DNA of 8,525 bases from positions 1-8,525 of the forward strand of contig VGDA01000131.1 of NCBI GenBank assembly GCA_016869915.1. Direction: 5' to 3'. The translations under genes were made by a program, and so were the position numbers. The stretch is from Alphaproteobacteria bacterium (GTDB taxonomy: Bacteria; Pseudomonadota; Alphaproteobacteria; CACIAM-22H2). Shown here piece by piece: positions 5,313 through 8,525 of this stretch. Below the pieces are notes generated by a model that was given only the letters and a program-made list of their open reading frames with translations, was not told where the DNA came from and made no database searches. Each line of letters opens with the position of its first letter. Within the stretch, counting starts at the first letter, position 1.

Positions 5313-6257
5313 ATGTCGAAGCCGGACCTGGTCAGCATCGAGCCGCTGCGTCCCCAGTCGATGGAGGAACTCGCGCGGCACTTCACGATCCACCAGCTGA
5401 CGATGGACAAGTCGACCTGGGTCGACGCCGTGAAGCCGCTGGGCGATCGCGTGCGCTTCGTCCAGACGACGGGCTTCGCGGGCTGCCCCGGACCGGTGAT
5501 GGCGGCGCTGCCCAGGCTCGAGATCGTCTCGTGCATGGGCGTCGGCGTCGACGCGATCGACCTCGCGCAGGCGAGGACCCGCGGCATCGCCGTCACCAAC
5601 ACGCCCGACGTGCTCAACGACGACGTCGCCGACCTCGGCATCGCGCTGCTGCTGATGACGGCGCGCCACCTCGCGCTCTCCGACCGCTACGTGCGCGACG
5701 GCAGGTGGAAGCGCCTCGGCAACCAGGCCCTCGCCACCAAGGTCTCTGGCAAGCGGCTGGGCATCGTCGGCATGGGGCGCATAGGCAAGGTCGTGGCGCG
5801 CCGCGCCGCCGCCTTCGACATGAAGATCAGCTACCACGCCCGCAACCGCGCCGACGTTTCCTGGACGCATTGCCCCGACCTCGTCGCCATGGCCCGCGAG
5901 GTCGACTTCATGATCGTCATCGTCCCCGGCGGCCCGTCGACGCGCGGGCTGATCTCGGCGCAGGTGATCGAGGCGCTGGGGCCGAAGGGCATCCTCGTCA
6001 ACGTCTCGCGCGGCTCCGTGGTAGACGAGCCCGCGCTCGTCGACGCGCTGGTGTCAGGCCGGCTTGGCGGCGCGGGGCTCGACGTCTTCGCCGACGAGCC
6101 GAACGTGCCGGAGGCGCTGCTGCCGCTCGACAACGTCGTGCTAGCGCCGCATGTCGGCAGCGGCACGCAGGAGACGCGCGGCGCGATGGCCGACCTGGTC
6201 GTCGCGAACCTGCTCGCGCATCGCGACGGCAAGCCGCTGCTGACCCGCGTTCCCTGA
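5313..6257 (+). CDS. D-isomer-specific 2-hydroxyacid dehydrogenase (glyoxylate/hydroxypyruvate reductase-like)
   Basis: This complete 314-residue protein belongs to the NAD(P)-dependent D-2-hydroxyacid dehydrogenase family, which interconverts 2-oxo acids and D-2-hydroxy acids in the cytoplasm. The substrate-domain motif VSCMGVGVDAID is near residue 75. The Rossmann motif is GIVGMGRIG (150-158, with G153, G155 and G158). The catalytic triad is complete: R233 in VNVSRGS, E262 in FADEPN and H280 in LAPHVGSGT. After the second beta strand the chain reads HARNR (175-179), and this cluster of basic residues instead of an acidic residue points to NADPH preference. It is the second gene of the operon with the HpaI-type aldolase. 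It could reduce the 2-oxo acid or semialdehyde product of that aldolase, for example glyoxylate or hydroxypyruvate. Its end is only 8 nt from the convergent membrane-protein gene. The family is secure; the substrate is inferred. Confidence 0.93.
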   Translation: MSKPDLVSIEPLRPQSMEELARHFTIHQLTMDKSTWVDAVKPLGDRVRFVQTTGFAGCPGPVMAALPRLEIVSCMGVGVDAIDLAQARTRGIAVTNTPDVLNDDVADLGIALLLMTARHLALSDRYVRDGRWKRLGNQALATKVSGKRLGIVGMGRIGKVVARRAAAFDMKISYHARNRADVSWTHCPDLVAMAREVDFMIVIVPGGPSTRGLISAQVIEALGPKGILVNVSRGSVVDEPALVDALVSGRLGGAGLDVFADEPNVPEALLPLDNVVLAPHVGSGTQETRGAMADLVVANLLAHRDGKPLLTRVP

Positions 6258-6265
6258 ACTCGGGC

Positions 6266-6748
6266 TCAGGCGCGCGGCGCCATGAAGCCGCAGCGGCGCG
6301 CGCAGAGCAGGGCGTAGGCGAGGGCGCCAGCGGCCGACAGCCACGCGAGCCCGAAGGCCAGCGGCAGGATCAGCACCTCCGCGAGCATCGAGCCGCCATC
6401 AGGGTCGCGCAGCCGCGTCCATGGATCGGCATTGTCCGTGGTCTCGAAGCGGCGCAGCGTCCAGCTGCGTCGCACGCGCCACAGCGCCGAGGCGCGCGAC
6501 ATCAGAAGCAGCGCGCCGGCGACGGTCCATGTCGGGTCCAGCGCCGCCGCCCGGTCCGCGAGCACAACGAGCACGCCCATCCAGCAGGCGTGGAAGATCT
6601 GGGTCCATGCATGGAGTTCGTGCTCGACCTCCACGGCGCCCGCGGCGGCGGCGCGCTCCCCGTTGACGCGCGAGATCCATGCCTCGGCGAGGCGGGCCAG
6701 GAGGATCGCGCCAAGCGCGACGGCGTGGAGGGATGTCGTCTCGTCCAT
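6266..6748 (-). CDS. Small integral membrane protein, divergent member of the isoprenylcysteine carboxyl methyltransferase-like (ICMT/YpbQ) family
   Basis: This 160-residue protein has about four hydrophobic segments: 7-25, 50-68, 74-90 and 122-148. RLAEAWISRVNGER (19-32) followed by GAVEVEHELHAWTQIFHACW (37-56) follows the N-terminal pattern of bacterial ICMT-like membrane methyltransferases ('RLxE...S..N......GAxE......Y.....H..W'). VRRSWTLRRF (92-101) corresponds to their 'LGxRWTxRI'. LAEVLILPLAFGLAW (122-136) corresponds to the stretch after RHPNY. Where the cofactor-binding RHPNY is expected, the chain reads RDPDG (114-118), and the C-terminal EExxL is absent, so it may be inactive. ATG 6748 starts 3 nt after the recG stop, suggesting co-transcription and coupling. 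GGGTGAG just upstream is a weak Shine-Dalgarno. The membrane-protein call is firm, and the family assignment is moderate and made by eye. Confidence 0.8.
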   Translation of the reverse strand: MDETTSLHAVALGAILLARLAEAWISRVNGERAAAAGAVEVEHELHAWTQIFHACWMGVLVVLADRAAALDPTWTVAGALLLMSRASALWRVRRSWTLRRFETTDNADPWTRLRDPDGGSMLAEVLILPLAFGLAWLSAAGALAYALLCARRCGFMAPRA

Positions 6749-6751
6749 GGC

Positions 6752-8525
6752 TCACCCGGATCTCATCAGAGGAACGGCCGCGTCGCGCTCGAAAAGGTGC
6801 AGGAGCACGCGCAGGGCCTCGCCCCGCGCGCCCTCGAGCCCGCCATCGCGCTCGACCAGGAGCAGCGCCTCGTCGCGCGCGATCGACATGAGGTCGCCAT
6901 GCGCGCCGATGTCGGCAAGGCGGTACTCCGGGAGGCCGCTCTGTCGCGTGCCCAGCACCTCGCCCGCGCCGCGCAGCCTGAGGTCCTCCTCGGCGATGCG
7001 GAAGCCGTCCTCGGTCTCGCGCATCATCCGCAGGCGCGACCTCGCCGTCTCGCCGAGCGGCTCCTGGAAGAGAAGGAGGCAGGTCGAGGCCTCGCTGCCG
7101 CGGCCGATGCGGCCGCGCAGCTGGTGGAGCTGCGCTAGCCCGAAGCGCTCCGCGCGCTCCACGACCATCACCGTCGCCGCGGGAACGTCGACGCCGACCT
7201 CGATCACCGTCGTCGCGACGAGGATCCGGGCCTCGCCCTCGGCGAAGGCGTGCATCGCGGCGTCCTTCTCCGCGGGCTTCATGCGGCCATGGACGAGCGC
7301 GACGCGCTCCTCGCCCAGCAGGCCCGCGAGCCAGCGCGCGCGCTCGGTCGCCGCGGCGAGGTCACTCTCCTCGGATTCCTCGACCAGAGGGCAGACCCAG
7401 AACGCCTTCGCGCCGCGCGCGGCCTGCCGCGCGAGGCCTGCCGCGACCTCCTCGAGCCTGTCGAGCGGCACGAGCCGCGTGTCGACGGGCTTGCGGCCCG
7501 GCGGCTTCTCGTCGAGGCGCGAGGCGTCCATGTCGCCATAGGCGCAGAGCATCAGCGTGCGCGGGATCGGCGTCGCGGTCGTCACGAGCACATGGACGCC
7601 GTCGCCCTTGCCGGCCAGCGCGAGGCGCTGGTGGACCCCGAAGCGATGCTGCTCGTCGATCACGGCAAGCGCGAGGTCGGCGAAGGCGACGTCGTCCTGG
7701 AAGAGCGCATGCGTGCCGACCGCGAGCGGCGCCGCGCCAGAGGCGAGGCGCTCGAGCGCGTCGCGGCGCGCCTTCGCCTTGTCGCGCCCGGTCAGCAGGA
7801 CGAGCTCGACGCCGAGAGCGCGCGCGAGCGGCGCGATGGTCTCGTGGTGCTGGCGCGCCAGGATCTCGGTCGGCGCCATGAGCGCGGCCTGCCTTCCGGC
7901 CTGCACGGCGGCGAGCATCGCGAAGAAGGCGACGACGGTCTTGCCGCTGCCGACGTCGCCTTGCAGAAGCCGCAGCATGCGCTGGGGCTTCGCGAGGTCG
8001 GCATGGATCTCGGCGATCGCGCGCTCCTGGGCGCACGTGAGCGCGAAGGGCAGTGCCGCGCGCGCGCGCTCCTCGAGCTCGCCGCCGCCCGGCAGTGGCT
8101 CCGCGCCCTGGCGGCGCTGCGAGCGACGCACGAGGAGGAGCGCGAGCTGGCTCGCGAGCAGTTCGTCGTAGGCTAGACGGCGCCGCGCCGCGGTCCCGGC
8201 GAGCAGGTCGGCCTGGCCCTGCGGCGCGTGCAGGACCTCGAGGGCCTCGCGCCAGCCCGGCCAGCCCTCGCGGCGCCGAAGCGCGGGGTCGAGCCATTCC
8301 ACGAAGGCCGGCGCACGGTCCAGCGCGGCGCGCACGGTGCGCGCCATCACCCGCGCGGTGACCCCGGCGGTGAGCCCGTAGACCGGCTCGACGCGCGCGA
8401 TCTCCGCGAGCGTCTCCGGAGGCCCGACATGGTCGGGATGCGGCATCTGGATCTCGTCGCGGAAGCGCTCGACCCTGCCGCTGACGACGCGCACGGCGCC
8501 GACCGGGAACTGCGAGAGCATCCAG
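6752..8525 (-). CDS. recG: ATP-dependent DNA helicase RecG (C-terminal 590 residues; N-terminus beyond the window)
   Basis: RecG is a superfamily 2 helicase that remodels stalled replication forks and Holliday junctions. The frame continues past the right edge: the codon before the first visible ATG (8521) is Trp, inside the wedge domain (SQFPVGAVRVVSGRVERF, then MPHPDHV). About 100 of the usual ~690-700 residues are therefore missing, and 8521 is not the true start. All helicase motifs are intact: Walker A GDVGSGKT at 7937-7960, motif Ia APTEILARQH, DEQHRFG at 7637-7657, motif III TTATPIPRT, motif V ATTVIEVGVDVP, and motif VI QLRGRIGRG near 7097-7123. The RecG-specific C-terminal segment LRGAGEVLGTRQSGLPE (TRG region) is also present. 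The stop (TGA) is at 6754-6752, and the membrane-protein gene begins 3 nt beyond it. Nothing suggests loss of function. This gene is a housekeeping anchor in an otherwise metabolic window. Confidence 0.97.
   Translation of the reverse strand, partial: WMLSQFPVGAVRVVSGRVERFRDEIQMPHPDHVGPPETLAEIARVEPVYGLTAGVTARVMARTVRAALDRAPAFVEWLDPALRRREGWPGWREALEVLHAPQGQADLLAGTAARRRLAYDELLASQLALLLVRRSQRRQGAEPLPGGGELEERARAALPFALTCAQERAIAEIHADLAKPQRMLRLLQGDVGSGKTVVAFFAMLAAVQAGRQAALMAPTEILARQHHETIAPLARALGVELVLLTGRDKAKARRDALERLASGAAPLAVGTHALFQDDVAFADLALAVIDEQHRFGVHQRLALAGKGDGVHVLVTTATPIPRTLMLCAYGDMDASRLDEKPPGRKPVDTRLVPLDRLEEVAAGLARQAARGAKAFWVCPLVEESEESDLAAATERARWLAGLLGEERVALVHGRMKPAEKDAAMHAFAEGEARILVATTVIEVGVDVPAATVMVVERAERFGLAQLHQLRGRIGRGSEASTCLLLFQEPLGETARSRLRMMRETEDGFRIAEEDLRLRGAGEVLGTRQSGLPEYRLADIGAHGDLMSIARDEALLLVERDGGLEGARGEALRVLLHLFERDAAVPLMRSG

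Noticed and set aside
4043..5641. 532-codon open frame on the minus strand
   Set aside because: It is antisense to the aldolase and dehydrogenase, both of which have intact catalytic motifs. It runs through the small lipoprotein gene out of its frame.
7250..8176. 308-codon plus-strand open frame inside recG
   Set aside because: It is antisense to intact helicase motifs and its composition is typical of a GC-rich shadow frame.
1..8525. Mobile element, CRISPR, toxin-antitoxin, or defence island
   Set aside because: No transposase or integrase motif, no regularly spaced repeat, no small toxin pair and no nuclease or restriction gene was found. The only nucleic-acid enzyme is housekeeping RecG.

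Overview
The window is uniformly GC-rich with strong G/C third-position bias. This, together with the RecG sequence type and the style of the enzyme families, suggests an alphaproteobacterium, perhaps a Rhodospirillales-like lineage. That taxonomic call is inference; there is no rRNA or other marker here. I see no tRNA, rRNA, CRISPR array, insertion sequence, phage gene or long repeat. Genes fill almost all of the window, and no gene-free gap exceeds about 125 bases.

Layout: (1) the N-terminal part of a thiamine-pyrophosphate enzyme of the acetolactate synthase type runs leftward off the window from base 655. (2) Divergent from it, a TRZ/ATZ-type amidohydrolase is at 777-2219. (3) A leftward lipoprotein with a degenerate PEBP (YbhB/YbcL) fold signature is at 2236-2865. 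(4) A rightward FAD oxidoreductase related to L-2-hydroxyglutarate oxidase is at 2934-4046. (5) A small leftward lipoprotein with a conserved-looking Cys pair is at 4113-4475. (6) A rightward two-gene operon at 4538-6257 encodes an HpcH/HpaI-family aldolase and a D-2-hydroxyacid dehydrogenase. (7) A leftward pair contains recG, cut by the right window edge, followed 3 nt later by a small membrane protein. That protein resembles the isoprenylcysteine methyltransferase-like family but has lost the RHPxY motif.

How the genes may fit together: the five enzyme genes on the left and centre all belong to families that make, split or reduce 2-oxo and 2-hydroxy acids, or, for the amidohydrolase, open or deaminate a nitrogenous substrate. 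A shared catabolic route ending in pyruvate or glyoxylate is possible. Only the aldolase and dehydrogenase are clearly co-transcribed, and no transporter or regulator is visible, so the shared pathway is a hypothesis. The enzyme genes are repeatedly interrupted by small antiparallel lipoprotein genes with very short convergent gaps. recG is a housekeeping DNA-repair gene and is unrelated to the metabolic genes.

The window looks like ordinary chromosomal accessory metabolism. The observations most worth a second look are the two divergent family members with eroded active-site signatures: the PEBP-like lipoprotein and the methyltransferase-like membrane protein downstream of recG.
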